Below, one piece after another: positions 8,552 to 17,612 of a stretch of 37,273 nucleotides of DNA. Numbering within the stretch: the first letter of the stretch is position 1; each line of letters starts with the position of its first letter. Source of the DNA: JBAXEO01 sp964541375 (lineage in GTDB: Bacteria; Actinomycetota; Coriobacteriia; Anaerosomatales; JAAXUF01); contig CAZIPT010000015.1 of the NCBI GenBank assembly GCA_964541375.1, forward strand, positions 1 through 37,273. Direction: 5' to 3'. The notes beneath the pieces were generated by a model that had not been told where the DNA came from, did no database searches, and was given only the letters and a program-made list of their open reading frames with translations. The position numbers were made by a program, and so were the translations under genes.

Positions 8552-10504
8552 ATGACCGACTCGACGAAGACAGAGTCCACCGACTTCACTGATTACTCGA
8601 TAGACCCGACGGCTTCCGAGATGCTCAAGATCGCCGAGGACATGGGTGTCGAGACCGTGTTCTCGCGGTCGCGCACGATCACGCCGTGTTCGACCGGTGC
8701 GAGCGGCGCGTGCTGCAAGCTCTGCGCGATGGGTCCCTGCCGGCTGATCGGCAAGCACGACCGCGGCGTCTGCGGAGCCGACCGGGCGACCGTTGCCGCG
8801 CGCAACTTCACCCGACAGGTCGCCGCGGGCACAGCCGCTCACTCCGACCACGGCCGCGACGTCGCGCTCGCTCTGAAGGCGATCGCGAGCGGCGAGGTCG
8901 AGGGCGGCACCATCTCCGACCCCGTCAAGCTCGCCAAGGTCGCCGGCTACATGGGCATCGACGCGGCCGGCAAGGACCCCATGGCGCTCGCGCTTGAGGT
9001 CGCGGACTGCGCGCTTGCGCAGTACGGCCAGCAGACCGGCGAGCTCATCTACATCGCGCGCGCTCCCGAGAAGCGCCAGAAGCTCTGGCGTGAGCTCGAC
9101 GTCGTGCCGCGGGGCATCGACCGCGAAATCGTAGAGGCCATGCACCGCACGCACGCGGGCACAGATCAGAACTTCAAGTCGCTCCTCGACGGCGCGATCA
9201 AGTGCTCGCTCGCCAGCGGCTGGGGCGGCTCGATGCTCGCGACGGACCTGCAGGACATCCTGTATGGCACCCCGCAGCCGGTTCGCAGCCAGGCGAACCT
9301 CGGCGTGCTGTCCGAGGACAAGGTCAACATCCTCATCCACGGACACGAGCCGCTCCTCGCGTCGATGATCATCGACGCAACGCGCGAGCCCGAGATGATC
9401 GAACTTGCCGAGACGGTCGGAGCCAAGGGCATCAACGTCGCCGGCATCTGCTGCACGGCCAACGAGTCACTGATGCGCAAGGGCGTCCCCCCCGCGGGCA
9501 ACATGCTGCACCAGGAACTCGCGATCCTGACCGGTGCGGTCGAGACGATGGTCGTCGACGTGCAGTGCATCTTCCAGGGGCTGACCGAGGTCGCCGAGCA
9601 CTTCCACACCAAGCTCGTCTCCTCGAGCCCCAAGGCGTGCATCGGCGACTCCGAGCAGATCATCGTCGACGAGCACAACCCGCGTGAGGCTGCTCGCGCC
9701 ATCGTGCGCCAGGCGATCGAGAACTACCCCAATCGCAAGGAGACGCACATCCCCAACGTCTCCGAGCCGCTCGTCGCCGGCTTCAGCCACGAGTACATCC
9801 GCTACATGCTCGGCGGCAAGATGCGCGCGTCGCTCACGCCGCTCAACGAGAACATCGTCAACGGCCGCATCCGCGGCGTGGCGGCCATCGTCGGCTGCTC
9901 GAGCCCACGGGCGCAGCAGGACTACGCGGTCGTCAACGTTGTGCGCGAGCTCATCGCCAACAACGTGCTCGTCGTGGTGACCGGTTGTGCCGCGATCACC
10001 AGCGGCAAGCACGGCCTGCTGACCCCCGAGACCATGCAGTTCGCAGGCGAGTCACTCGCCGAGGTATGCGAGACGCTCGGCATCCCGCCGGTGCTGCACA
10101 TGGGCAGCTGCGTCGACAACTCGCGCATCCTGACCGTGCTCACCGACGTCGCTGCGACCGGCGGTCTCGGCGACGACATAGCCGGCCTTCCGGCCGTAGC
10201 GCTCAGTCCGGAGTGGTTCTCGGAGAAGGCGCTCGAGATCGCGACCTACGCCGTGGGCAGCGGGGCGCACGTCATCTTTGGCGGCGTCGGTTCTCCGGTG
10301 GCCAACAGTCCCGAGGTTGAGGAGTACATGATCGACGGCTGGACCGAACGCTACGGCGGGTCCTTGCGCTTCATCAAGGAGCCTGCGGACATGGTCACGG
10401 CGACGCTCGATCTGATCGACGGAGCACGCAAGGCGCTCAAGATCGACACCGCCCAGGAGCGGGTCCTCTTCGACATGGATATGAGGAGGGAGCTCAGTGT
10501 CTAA
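8552..10504 (+). CDS. acsA: Carbon monoxide dehydrogenase catalytic subunit, Ni-Fe
   Basis: A 650-residue anaerobic CO dehydrogenase of the CooS/AcsA family that reduces CO2 to CO for acetyl-CoA synthase. The N-terminal cysteine cluster (CSTGASGACCKLCAMGPC, then GVCGADR) supplies the D- and B-cluster ligands. Later segments HGHEPLL, GICCTANE, VDVQCIFQGL, GCSSPRAQQDY, VVTGCAA and MGSCVDNSR are the C-cluster and core motifs. ATG 8552 is preceded by an excellent AAGGAGG site. The last 8 bases overlap the start of acsB, which fits coupled synthesis of the two tightly bound subunits. Confidence 0.97.
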   Translation: MTDSTKTESTDFTDYSIDPTASEMLKIAEDMGVETVFSRSRTITPCSTGASGACCKLCAMGPCRLIGKHDRGVCGADRATVAARNFTRQVAAGTAAHSDHGRDVALALKAIASGEVEGGTISDPVKLAKVAGYMGIDAAGKDPMALALEVADCALAQYGQQTGELIYIARAPEKRQKLWRELDVVPRGIDREIVEAMHRTHAGTDQNFKSLLDGAIKCSLASGWGGSMLATDLQDILYGTPQPVRSQANLGVLSEDKVNILIHGHEPLLASMIIDATREPEMIELAETVGAKGINVAGICCTANESLMRKGVPPAGNMLHQELAILTGAVETMVVDVQCIFQGLTEVAEHFHTKLVSSSPKACIGDSEQIIVDEHNPREAARAIVRQAIENYPNRKETHIPNVSEPLVAGFSHEYIRYMLGGKMRASLTPLNENIVNGRIRGVAAIVGCSSPRAQQDYAVVNVVRELIANNVLVVVTGCAAITSGKHGLLTPETMQFAGESLAEVCETLGIPPVLHMGSCVDNSRILTVLTDVAATGGLGDDIAGLPAVALSPEWFSEKALEIATYAVGSGAHVIFGGVGSPVANSPEVEEYMIDGWTERYGGSLRFIKEPADMVTATLDLIDGARKALKIDTAQERVLFDMDMRRELSV

Positions 10505-12680
10505 GATCATCGCCTCCGCCGCGATTCGCGGTGCACACAGCATCTTCGCCAAGACCGAGGCCAAGCTTGCGCGCGCCAAGGAGAGCTACGGCGCAGAGCA
10601 CGCCATCGAGCTCCCCAACACCGGCTACTACCTGCCGGTCATCTACGGGCTCACCGGCGAGAAGGTCGAGAAGCTCTCTGACATGGACCGCGTGTTGGCC
10701 TACGCCAAGGACCTGCTTCCCGAGGCGCCCTCCGAGCACCTGTGGTTGCCCTACCTCGGCCCCACCCTCGACTCCGGTATCGCGACGCTGCTTGCCGAGG
10801 AGTGCCACGAGGCGCTGAACTACCTCGACAACGATCCGCCCCCGGTCACCGACCTGTGGCTGGGTGCGGCCGACGACGTGATCATGCGCGCGAAAGGCGT
10901 CGAGTTCGTGGACGGCTCCGCTCCTGGGTTCGCCGCTGTTGTCGGCGCCGCGCCGGACAACGCCACGGCGGTCAGGCTTGCCCGCGAAATGCAGGAGAAG
11001 ATGCTCTACGTCTTCATGGCCGGGCAGACGAACGGCACGTCCTTTGGAGCGCAGCTCGCCGAGGAGGGCATCCAGCTGGGGTGGGACACGCGTCTGGTGC
11101 CCTTTGGCGAAGAGGTCTACAGCCAGATCTACTCGATCGGTTTTGCGACCCGCGCAGCTATGGCGTTCGGTGGCGTCCAGCCGGGCGACTACGAGCGCAT
11201 CCTCGCCTACAACAAGAGCCGCGTCTTCGCGTTCGTGCTCGCGCTCGGTGAGGTCACCGACGAGTGGTACGCCACGGCCGCCGGTGCCATCAGCTACGGC
11301 TTCCCGACGATCGCGACCAGCGACATCCCGCAGATCCTGCCGACCGGCGTGTGTACCTACGAGCACGTGGTCAGCAACATCAGCTGCGAAGACCTGGTAC
11401 AGAGAGCCATTGAGGTGCGCGGCCTGAAGATCAAGGTCGTCGATCTGCCGATCCCCGTGCCCTACGGCCCTGCGTTCGAGGGCGAACGAGTGCGCAAGGA
11501 AGACACGTGGGCAGAGGCTGGCGGGCAGCGCTCCACTGCGTTCGAGTTCGTTCGCACGCTGGAAGCTTCCGAGGTCACCGACGGCAAGATCGAGGTCATC
11601 GGCCCGGAGCTCGACGAGCTCGAAGCCGGCACGCGCATCCCGCTCGGCATCGTGGTCGACGTTGCCGGCCGCAAGATGCAGTCGGACTTCGAGCCGGTCA
11701 TAGAACGCCAGTTCCACCACCTGATGAACTTCGCCGAGGGCGTCTTGCACATGGGCCAGCGCGAGTTGATCTGGATTCGTATCAGCCAGGCCGCCAAGGA
11801 CAAGGGCTTCAAGTTCCACCACCTGGGCGACATCCTGCACGCGAAGATCCTCGACGAGTTCGACGCCATCGTGGACAAGGTGCAGGTCACGATCTACACC
11901 GAGCAGTCCAAGGTGGAGGAGATGCTCGAGATCGCCAAGAAGACCTACGACGCGCGTGACGAGCGCATGGCGCAGCTCACCGACGACACCGCCGACGTCT
12001 TCTACTCGTGCTCGCTGTGTCAGAGCTTCGCGCCGAGCCACATCTGCGTGGTCACTCCCGAACGCCTCGGCCTGTGCGGCGCGTACAACTGGCTCGACGC
12101 CAAGGCGTCCAACCAGCTCAACCCGACCGGCCCCAACCAGCCGATCGAAAAGGGCGCCGTCGTTTCTACGCTCACCGGCGAGTGGGAGGGCGTCAACGCC
12201 TTCATCAAGGAGAAGTCGGGCGGCGCTGTCGAACGAATGACCTGCTACTCGCTCATGGACAATCCGATGACGAGCTGCGGCTGCTTCATGGCGATCATCG
12301 CGCTCATGCCGATGTGCAACGGCGTCATGATCGTGAACCGCGAGTTCCCCGGCATGACCCCGTCGGGCATGAAGTTCTCCACGCTCGCCGGCATGGTCGG
12401 CGGTGGCGTGCAGGCTCCCGGCTTCATGGGGATCGGCCGCGGCTACATCGCGAGCAAGAAGTTCATGTCGGCCGAGGGTGGCCTGTCGCGCGTCGTGTGG
12501 ATGCCCAAGGAGCTCAAAGAGGCCATGCGCAGTTCGCTGACGCCGCGCTTCGAGGAGATGGGCGACGCGAGCTTCCTCGACAAGATCTGCGACGAGACGA
12601 TCGCCGAGACAGAGGACGAGGTTCTCGAGTTCCTCACATCGGTCAATCATCCCGCGCTCGCGATGGATCCGATGTTCTAG
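10497..12680 (+). CDS. acsB: CO-methylating acetyl-CoA synthase
   Basis: A 727-residue protein, full length for the bacterial enzyme including the N-terminal domain that contacts CO dehydrogenase. The A-cluster ligands are all present: Cys505, Cys508, Cys517 and Cys527 for the [4Fe-4S] cube and the Cys594-Gly-Cys596 motif for the distal nickel, each one residue off the Moorella numbering. It joins methyl (from AcsCD), CO (from AcsA) and CoA. The start is GTG 10497 behind an AGGAGG site inside the acsA 3' end. A long open frame on the opposite strand is a coding shadow. Confidence 0.97.
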   Translation: MSKIIASAAIRGAHSIFAKTEAKLARAKESYGAEHAIELPNTGYYLPVIYGLTGEKVEKLSDMDRVLAYAKDLLPEAPSEHLWLPYLGPTLDSGIATLLAEECHEALNYLDNDPPPVTDLWLGAADDVIMRAKGVEFVDGSAPGFAAVVGAAPDNATAVRLAREMQEKMLYVFMAGQTNGTSFGAQLAEEGIQLGWDTRLVPFGEEVYSQIYSIGFATRAAMAFGGVQPGDYERILAYNKSRVFAFVLALGEVTDEWYATAAGAISYGFPTIATSDIPQILPTGVCTYEHVVSNISCEDLVQRAIEVRGLKIKVVDLPIPVPYGPAFEGERVRKEDTWAEAGGQRSTAFEFVRTLEASEVTDGKIEVIGPELDELEAGTRIPLGIVVDVAGRKMQSDFEPVIERQFHHLMNFAEGVLHMGQRELIWIRISQAAKDKGFKFHHLGDILHAKILDEFDAIVDKVQVTIYTEQSKVEEMLEIAKKTYDARDERMAQLTDDTADVFYSCSLCQSFAPSHICVVTPERLGLCGAYNWLDAKASNQLNPTGPNQPIEKGAVVSTLTGEWEGVNAFIKEKSGGAVERMTCYSLMDNPMTSCGCFMAIIALMPMCNGVMIVNREFPGMTPSGMKFSTLAGMVGGGVQAPGFMGIGRGYIASKKFMSAEGGLSRVVWMPKELKEAMRSSLTPRFEEMGDASFLDKICDETIAETEDEVLEFLTSVNHPALAMDPMF

Positions 12681-12712
12681 ACCGCTTCACCCGACCTGAG
12701 GAGACATTCACG

Positions 12713-14059
12713 ATGGCCTTGAGCGGAATCGAGATATTCAAGAACCTGCCGAAGACCAACTGCGGTGACTGCGGCGTACCGACGTGCCTTGCGTTCGCGA
12801 TGAAGCTCGCGCAGGGACAGGCGGAGCTGGCGTCGTGCCCGCACGTCTCGGACGAGGCGAAGGCGGCACTGTCGTCGGCCTCGGCACCTCCCATGCGCGC
12901 AGTCACCGTCGGCGTCGGCGACACGGCGTTCACCGTGGGCGAGGAGACCGTGCTGTTCAGGCACGAGAAGACGTTCGTGCACCCGTGCGCGATCGGCACG
13001 ACGGTCGACGCGTCGGCCGACGACTCAGCGATCGACGCTGCCGTGGCGCAGGCCGTGGCCTCCGACTTCGAGCGCGTGCAGCAGCAGCTGCGCTGCGGCT
13101 TCATCGCGGTGCGCTCGGCGGGTGATGGCGCACGCTTCGCGGCGGTCGTCGCACGCATCACAGCTGCGACCAAGCTGCCGCTGGTGCTCATGTCCGAGGA
13201 TCCCGCCGAGATGGGCGCCGCGCTCGACGTCGCCGCGGCGGGCAAGCCGCTCATCTGCGCTGCCACGGAGGCCAACGCCGATGCGATGTTCGCGCTGGCC
13301 AAGCAGCACGGCTGTCCCGTAGTCGTGCGTGCGAGCGGCTTGGAGGCCGTCTCGGCGCTGACAGAGAAGGCCGACGCGGCGGGGCTCAAGGACCTCGTCA
13401 TCGACTCGGCGCCGACGACCGCTGCCGAAGCGCTGCGCGACCGTGTCTTCGCCCGCAGGGCCGCGCTCAACAAGAAGTTCGCCGCGCTCGGCTATCCCAT
13501 CATCACGTTCCCGGGGAACTTCTCGGACGGCGACGACCTGCTCGAGGTCACCTATGCCGCGGCCGACGTCGACAAGTACGGCAGCATCATCGTGCTCACC
13601 GGCGCCGAGCCGTGGCGGTTGCTGCCACTTCTGGTGCTGCGTCAGAACATCTACACCGACCCGCAGCGCCCGATGCAGGCCGAGGCGAAGATCTACGCCA
13701 TCAACAACCCCGGTCCCGACGCGCCGTTCTTCGTGACGACCAACTTCTCCCTGACGTACTTCATCGTCGCCGGCGAGATCGAGGGCGGCAAGATGCCCGC
13801 CTACCTGGGCATCGTCGAGTCCGAAGGCCTGTCGGTCCTCACCGCGTGGGCGGCCGGCAAGTTCGTCCCCGAGCGCATCGCCAAGTTCATTAAAGAGTCC
13901 GGCATCGCCGACCAGATCTCGCATCGTGAGGTCATCATCCCTGGTGCCGTCGCACAGATCAGCGGCGAGCTGCTCGAGGAACTCGACGGATGGGACGTCA
14001 CCGTCGGTCCGTACGAAGCCGCTGACATCCCCGCGTTCCTCAAGCGCCGGGCTAGCTAG
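12713..14059 (+). CDS. acsC: Corrinoid iron-sulfur protein large subunit (acetyl-CoA synthase complex gamma)
   Basis: A 448-residue protein of normal family length. The N-terminal [4Fe-4S] domain has Cys17, Cys20, Cys25 and Cys42, the same numbering as in the Moorella protein. This cluster supplies the electron for reductive activation of the cobalt. A TIM barrel follows, then the C-terminal B12-binding domain that starts near the ITFPGNFSDGDDLLE region. ATG 12713 follows TGAGGAGA. The open frame continues upstream through acsB but that part is a shadow. AcsD, its partner, is encoded upstream at 7570. Confidence 0.95.
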   Translation: MALSGIEIFKNLPKTNCGDCGVPTCLAFAMKLAQGQAELASCPHVSDEAKAALSSASAPPMRAVTVGVGDTAFTVGEETVLFRHEKTFVHPCAIGTTVDASADDSAIDAAVAQAVASDFERVQQQLRCGFIAVRSAGDGARFAAVVARITAATKLPLVLMSEDPAEMGAALDVAAAGKPLICAATEANADAMFALAKQHGCPVVVRASGLEAVSALTEKADAAGLKDLVIDSAPTTAAEALRDRVFARRAALNKKFAALGYPIITFPGNFSDGDDLLEVTYAAADVDKYGSIIVLTGAEPWRLLPLLVLRQNIYTDPQRPMQAEAKIYAINNPGPDAPFFVTTNFSLTYFIVAGEIEGGKMPAYLGIVESEGLSVLTAWAAGKFVPERIAKFIKESGIADQISHREVIIPGAVAQISGELLEELDGWDVTVGPYEAADIPAFLKRRAS

Positions 14060-14083
14060 AACCACAAGACGGGAAGCCTGCAA

Positions 14084-16078
14084 ATGTGCGCCCTGCCTGC
14101 AAGCCAGTACTTCGACGCTGGGCCTGAGCCCAAACGGCTCTTTCCGCCGTGCCGTTCGAAGTGCCCCATACACATTGACGTGCCCGGCTATCTGATGATG
14201 ATTGCCGAGGGGCGCTATACCGACGCGCTCCAGATCGTCCTGGATCGCAACCCTCTGCCGAGCGTATGCGGCCGCATCTGCCTTCGCCCCTGCGAGGACG
14301 GCTGCCGTCGCTGCAACGTCGACGACCCGGTCGCCATCGCATCGCTGAAGCGAGCCGCCGCCGATTTCGGGGCCTATCCCCACCAGCGCCCCGACCGGAA
14401 GCGGCCCGAGCGCATCGCGGTCATCGGCAGCGGTCCTACCGGCCTGACCGTCGCGAGCGACCTCGCGCAACGCGGCTTCCAGGTCACCATCTACGAGGCC
14501 AAGGAGCGTCTCGGCGGGATGCTGCGCTACGGCATCCCCAACTACCGGCTGCCTGACTACGCGCTCGACAAGGATATCGACCACATCCTGAGCCTCGGCA
14601 TCGAAGTGGTCACCGGCGTGCGGATCGGCGCCGACATGACGCTGGACGACCTGCTCGCCGAGCACACCGCCGTGGTCGTGACCGCCGGGCTCCAGGGCAG
14701 CCGTCCGCTGCCGATCCCGGGAGCCGACATGCCGACGGTCCTCTCGGCGCTGCCGTTCCTCGAGGCCGCCGCATGCGGCGAGAAGATCGCGCTGGGCAAG
14801 AGCGTCGTGGTGGTCGGCGGTGGCAACGTGGCGATGGACGTCGCGCGCACCGCTCGCAGGATGGGCGCGACTAAGGTCGACGTCATCTGCCTCGAGTCCG
14901 AAGAGGAGATGCCTGCCTCAGACGACGAGGTCCACGAGGCGCGTCAGGAGGGCGTGACGCTGCACTGCTCCTGGGGACCGGTCGAAGTCGCCACCGCCGA
15001 GGACAACGTCTGTGGTCTCGACGTGAAGCGCTGCGTATCGGTGTTCGACGTCGACAAGCGGTTCAGCCCGGTGTTCGACGAGGACGAGGTCAAGCGCTTC
15101 GACGCTGACACCGTGATCTTCGCGACCGGCCAGTTCGCCGACGTCCGCGACATCGGCGTCGAGCTCACCCCGCGCGGCGGCGTGATCGCCGACGCCGAGT
15201 CCTGCGTGACGAGCGTTCCCCGCGTCTACGCTGCCGGCGACGTCGTCACCGGTCCCAGCCGGGTGGTCGACGCCATCGCCGCCGGGCACAGGGTGGCGAT
15301 GTGCATCGTCCGTGACCTGACCGACGATGCGAGACCACTCGCTGACCTCGTCGAGGAGAACACGGCTCTGGGCCAGGTGCCGCAGTCGATGAAGTCCAAG
15401 CTCGAGACGCGTCGTCGCGTTCAGATGGAGAAGCTCGAGTTCTACGAGGCCGTCGACACATTCGATGAGATCGAGTCCGGCTACACCGAGTACGAGGCGG
15501 CTCGCGAGGCGCAGCGGTGTCTCGGATGTTCGACCGGTGCGCGCCTCACGCGCGAGAAGTGCGCGTCGTGTCTCACGTGCCTGCGCGTGTGTCCGCACAA
15601 CGCGCCGGGTGTGAAGGTAGGCGGCTTCCTCTACTTCGACGCCGAGACCTGTCATGCCTGCGGTGCCTGCGTCTCGCAGTGTCCCGCTCAGGCGATCAGC
15701 CTCGAGGGTCACTCCGACCAGGAGATGATGCAGCGCGTCGAGCGCGTCCTCCACGAGCCGGGCTTCGACACGACACTCGCCTTCACGTGTAGTTGCACCC
15801 CCAATCTGCCCGCGATACCCGGCAATGACGTCCGCCAGATCCCCGTCACATGTCTGCTCCGCGTCGCCGAGACGACCGCGCTCAAGGCGCTTCAGTCGGG
15901 CGCCTCGCGCATCGCCTTCATGGGCTGCGTCGAAGCGAACTGCCGATACCCCCACGCGCGTTCGCTGGTGGCCGCCAGAACCGAGAAGATCAAGGCGACA
16001 CTGCATCAACTGGGCATGGACAAAGCACTGATCATCCCGGCTGAGCGTCACGAAGAAGAGGATGTGCACCTCCGATGA
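14084..16078 (+). CDS. Fused GltD-like flavoprotein / 2x[4Fe-4S] ferredoxin / MvhD-like electron transfer protein
   Basis: A 664-residue modular redox protein. Residues about 22-80 hold the cysteine-rich GltD-type N-terminal Fe-S domain (CRSKC, CGRICLRPCEDGC). An FAD-binding IGSGPTGL motif lies near 110 and an NAD(P)-binding VVGGGNVAMD near 245, with AAGDVVTGP closing the FAD domain. Near 485-540 come two [4Fe-4S] sets (CASCLTCLRVCP and CHACGACVSQCP). The last roughly 110 residues resemble MvhD/FlpD, with CSC, a later TCLLR and GCVEANCRYPHA. The stop overlaps the metV start by 4 bases, and metF follows, so it probably feeds electrons from NAD(P)H to methylene-THF reductase. That role is inference from context; Moorella uses separate Hdr, MvhD and RnfC2-type subunits there. 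Confidence 0.85.
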   Translation: MCALPASQYFDAGPEPKRLFPPCRSKCPIHIDVPGYLMMIAEGRYTDALQIVLDRNPLPSVCGRICLRPCEDGCRRCNVDDPVAIASLKRAAADFGAYPHQRPDRKRPERIAVIGSGPTGLTVASDLAQRGFQVTIYEAKERLGGMLRYGIPNYRLPDYALDKDIDHILSLGIEVVTGVRIGADMTLDDLLAEHTAVVVTAGLQGSRPLPIPGADMPTVLSALPFLEAAACGEKIALGKSVVVVGGGNVAMDVARTARRMGATKVDVICLESEEEMPASDDEVHEARQEGVTLHCSWGPVEVATAEDNVCGLDVKRCVSVFDVDKRFSPVFDEDEVKRFDADTVIFATGQFADVRDIGVELTPRGGVIADAESCVTSVPRVYAAGDVVTGPSRVVDAIAAGHRVAMCIVRDLTDDARPLADLVEENTALGQVPQSMKSKLETRRRVQMEKLEFYEAVDTFDEIESGYTEYEAAREAQRCLGCSTGARLTREKCASCLTCLRVCPHNAPGVKVGGFLYFDAETCHACGACVSQCPAQAISLEGHSDQEMMQRVERVLHEPGFDTTLAFTCSCTPNLPAIPGNDVRQIPVTCLLRVAETTALKALQSGASRIAFMGCVEANCRYPHARSLVAARTEKIKATLHQLGMDKALIIPAERHEEEDVHLR

Positions 16079-16734
16079 TCGTCATGCGCCTCAAACCTCT
16101 GACCGAGATACGCGAGATGGTCGCTCGGCACGAGCACGTCCTGGTCGTGGGCTGCAACACGTGCGCTGCCGTCTCGCTCGCAGGCGGGGAGACCGAGGTC
16201 GAGACGCTCGTCGAGACGTTACGTCTCGCTGCCGCGCAGTTCGGCCCGCCGACCCGGTTCACCGGCACGATGCTGCAGCGGCAGTGCGAACCCGAGTTCG
16301 TCGAGAAGCTCAACATCGAGGCGTGCGACGCGGTGCTGTCGATGGGCTGCGGAGCCGGCGTGGCGTTCCTGTCGGACAACGAGAGCATCCCGATCTACCC
16401 GGCGCTGGACACGCTATTCATCGGCGCGGCGAAGGGGCTTGGCAGCTGGCAGGCCGAGTGTTCGGCGTGCGGCAAGTGCGTGCTCGGCGAGACCGCAGGC
16501 ATCTGTCCGACGACGCGGTGTGCCAAGGGGATCATGAACGGGCCCTGCGGCGGCGTGAAGGACGGCCGGTGCGAGCTGGGCGACCGGGACTGCGCGTGGG
16601 TGCAGATCTACGACCGCCTCGAGGCTCAGGGCCGGGGAGAATCCTTCGACGACCTGGGCGACACCAAGGACAACTCGATCAACTCGATGACCTGCGAGTG
16701 GGACATGAATCCCGAGTCGGGCGGCTCGAAATGA
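16075..16734 (+). CDS. metV: MetV-type zinc/Fe-S subunit of methylene-THF reductase
   Basis: A 219-residue protein of the methylenetetrahydrofolate reductase C-terminal-domain family (MetV). Visible are a CNTC motif near residue 27, an internal GCGAG, and a cysteine-rich C-terminal part with CSACGKC, CPTTRCAKG, NGPCGG and two further cysteines, suited to binding zinc and iron-sulfur clusters. In acetogens MetV pairs with MetF and is needed for reductase activity. ATG 16075 overlaps the preceding stop (ATGA), and its own stop overlaps metF in the same way, so the three genes are translationally coupled. Confidence 0.9.
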   Translation: MIVMRLKPLTEIREMVARHEHVLVVGCNTCAAVSLAGGETEVETLVETLRLAAAQFGPPTRFTGTMLQRQCEPEFVEKLNIEACDAVLSMGCGAGVAFLSDNESIPIYPALDTLFIGAAKGLGSWQAECSACGKCVLGETAGICPTTRCAKGIMNGPCGGVKDGRCELGDRDCAWVQIYDRLEAQGRGESFDDLGDTKDNSINSMTCEWDMNPESGGSK

Positions 16735-17612
16735 GCCTCAAGCAGGCGTTGGCCTGCGGCGAGTTCGTGGTCACCTCCGAGGTCGGCCCACCCAAGGGCG
16801 TCGACATCTCCGAGATGATGCACGCCGCCGAGAACATGCGGAAGCGCGTCCACGCCATCAACGTGACCGACAACCAGGCGGCGGTCATGCGCCTGTCGAC
16901 CATCGCGGCCTGTATCCACCTCAAGCAGGCCGGTTTCGACCCGGTGCTGCAGGTGACCGGCCGCGACCGCAACCGGATCGCCATTCAGTCCGACCTTCTC
17001 GGCGCGGCGTCGTTCGGGGTGACCACGGTGCTCGCGCTGACCGGTGACCATACGGTCGTGGGTGACCACAAGGAGGCCAAGCCGGTCTTCGACCTGGACT
17101 CGGTGCAGATCCTCGAGACGGTCGCTGCGCTGAACCGCGGCACGGACCTGATGGGCAACGAGCTTACCGGCACTCCGGAGCTGCTCGTCGGGGCGGTTGT
17201 CACGCCTGATGCGCATCCGCTGGCGCCCCAGCTGGCCAAGTTCGACAAGAAGGTCCGGGCCGGCGCGCAGTACTTCCAGACACAGGCGGTGTACAACGCC
17301 GAGAGCTTCCTGAGCTTCATGGAGCATGCTCGCAAGCGCAACGCGAAGGTGCTCGCGGGCATCGTCGTGCTTCGCTCGGCGGGTATGGCCCGGTTCATGA
17401 ACAAGAACATCCCGGGTATCGCGGTCCCGCCGGAGCTGATCCGCGAGCTCGAGAATGCGCCGAACGCCGAGCAGGCCGGCATCGAGATCGCCGCGCGGTT
17501 CATCCGCGAGACGCGCGAGTACTGCGACGGCGTCCACATCATGGCGGTGGGAGCCGACCACCTGGTCCCGCTCGTGCTCGACGCCGCCGGCATTGGAGAG
17601 GTGTCCTCATGA
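16731..17612 (+). CDS. metF: Methylenetetrahydrofolate reductase, catalytic subunit
   Basis: A 293-residue TIM-barrel flavoprotein that reduces methylene-THF to methyl-THF. Characteristic segments are TSEVGPPKG (with the catalytic Glu), NVTDN, LQVTGRDRNR, LALTGDH and the AQYFQTQAVYN stretch. ATG 16731 overlaps the metV stop as ATGA; the open frame running further upstream is not part of the protein. It ends in an ATGA overlap with the second CooC-like gene. Its electron donor is probably the fused flavoprotein two genes upstream together with MetV. Confidence 0.94.
   Translation: MSLKQALACGEFVVTSEVGPPKGVDISEMMHAAENMRKRVHAINVTDNQAAVMRLSTIAACIHLKQAGFDPVLQVTGRDRNRIAIQSDLLGAASFGVTTVLALTGDHTVVGDHKEAKPVFDLDSVQILETVAALNRGTDLMGNELTGTPELLVGAVVTPDAHPLAPQLAKFDKKVRAGAQYFQTQAVYNAESFLSFMEHARKRNAKVLAGIVVLRSAGMARFMNKNIPGIAVPPELIRELENAPNAEQAGIEIAARFIRETREYCDGVHIMAVGADHLVPLVLDAAGIGEVSS

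Noticed and set aside
10494..12650. A 718-codon open frame on the minus strand opposite acsB
   Set aside because: The translation is rich in Arg, His, Val and Asp without any recognisable domain, and it lies wholly opposite acsB, whose metal ligands are all correct. High-GC third positions create such antisense frames.
13025..14665. A 546-codon open frame on the minus strand opposite acsC and the start of the fused oxidoreductase
   Set aside because: Low-complexity translation, no motif, opposite two confident genes.
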